Of a DNA stretch of 57,504 bases, positions 57,191-57,504 are shown in pieces. Position numbers and translations under genes: made by a program. Each line of letters starts with the position of its first letter. Position 1 is the first letter of the stretch. The stretch spans positions 1 through 57,504 of the forward strand of contig JALJEE010000436.1 of assembly GCA_023231475.1 (NCBI GenBank), written 5' to 3'. This stretch comes from Seison nebaliae (taxonomy: Eukaryota; Rotifera; Pararotatoria; Seisonacea; Seisonidae). Under the pieces are notes generated by a model. The model saw only the letters and a list, made by a program, of their open reading frames with translations, was not told the DNA's origin and did not search any database.

Positions 57191-57504
57191 GTCGAACTTC
57201 GAACGAAACGATCGGAACAAGTTTCAAAGTAACTTCTGACGGGAAAGACTGCATATGTCAAATAATTTCTAACCGTGAACTATGTAATAAGTTAATTAAA
57301 GGTGCAAGTGTTAGTCATATGGGACAACACTTGAAAGTTGGACATCTTAATTTTCAACCGTAAGAAATGGTTCTCATTCCAAAGGATTCGGAGAAGCACC
57401 TAAAATTGATCGAATTATTAACTAAATTTTTAGTTAAGAAAACTACGAGTTAGGCATTTATAGTTTTCAATAATTTGTTTGGTGTTCCTCTAGGCTATCG
57501 ATTA
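57191..57504 (+). pseudogene. Decayed BED-finger/hAT-like transposase or derived gene, 5' part
   Basis: One frame reads TSFKVTSDGKDCICQII, then SHMGQHLKVGH, the Cys-pair and His-pair layout of a BED zinc finger (here C-x-C rather than C-x2-C). After an in-frame stop the same frame continues KHLKLIELLTKFLVKK and, after another stop, AFIVFNNLFGVPLGYRL. This resembles the conserved segment after the finger in hAT transposases, where a helix precedes the PFS.VEN..F-type block. Two stops in about 100 codons indicate decay. The element or gene continues past the window end. Confidence 0.4.

Noticed and set aside
1-57504. CRISPR arrays, rRNA and tRNA genes
   Set aside because: I looked for regular spaced repeats and for conserved RNA sequence blocks and found none. 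A tRNA scan by covariance model could still find one that I missed.

Overview
The window is nuclear DNA from a small-genome animal. It is strongly AT-rich, and the introns I can place are mostly short (roughly 40-120 bp) with GT..AG ends. Several metazoan-specific proteins are recognisable: a Flamingo/CELSR adhesion GPCR, an X11/Mint adaptor, a Yurt/EPB41L5 FERM protein, an NHE-type sodium/proton exchanger, and URI. Genes are intron-poor; the Flamingo homologue is one uninterrupted 10.25 kb coding exon. I cannot fix the phylum. A compact arthropod such as a mite, or a reduced spiralian parasite, would fit; the small heat shock protein with two alpha-crystallin domains has a known parallel in flatworms.

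Region 1 (1-10 kb) is accessory in character. A roughly 1 kb block carrying a three-exon gene for a secreted cationic peptide precursor occurs twice (gene copies at 1842-2231 and 4612-5056, both minus strand). The signal peptide and acidic propiece are almost identical in the two copies, while the very basic C-terminal peptide has diverged. The outer copy also carries a decayed piece of the neighbouring URI gene, and a 5'-truncated LINE lies directly against that piece. The intact URI gene follows (5446-6780, six exons), then a one-exon membrane protein of unknown function and an AT-rich stretch with one doubtful small gene.

Region 2 (10-30 kb) holds conserved genes. They are a plasma-membrane Na+/H+ exchanger in four exons, a small disordered protein ending in a CaaX box with PP1-docking-like motifs, the double-domain small heat shock protein, and the Flamingo homologue with nine cadherin repeats, EGF and laminin-G modules, a hormone-receptor motif, a degenerate GPS and seven membrane spans.

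Region 3 (30-41 kb) has a long gene-poor stretch, a 502-residue orphan reading frame, and a LINE copy whose open frame lacks the reverse transcriptase core. A divergently transcribed pair of unknown genes follows; one of the pair encodes a coiled-coil protein.

Region 4 (41-57.5 kb) holds the nine-exon X11/Mint gene, two plus-strand frames for a signal-anchored protein and a Ser/Thr-rich mucin-like protein, and the two-exon Yurt gene. A third LINE fragment, a perfect 34-bp palindrome and the edge of a decayed BED-finger hAT-like transposase end the window. X11, Yurt and Flamingo are all polarity or trafficking proteins in animals, but nothing here suggests that they are co-regulated.
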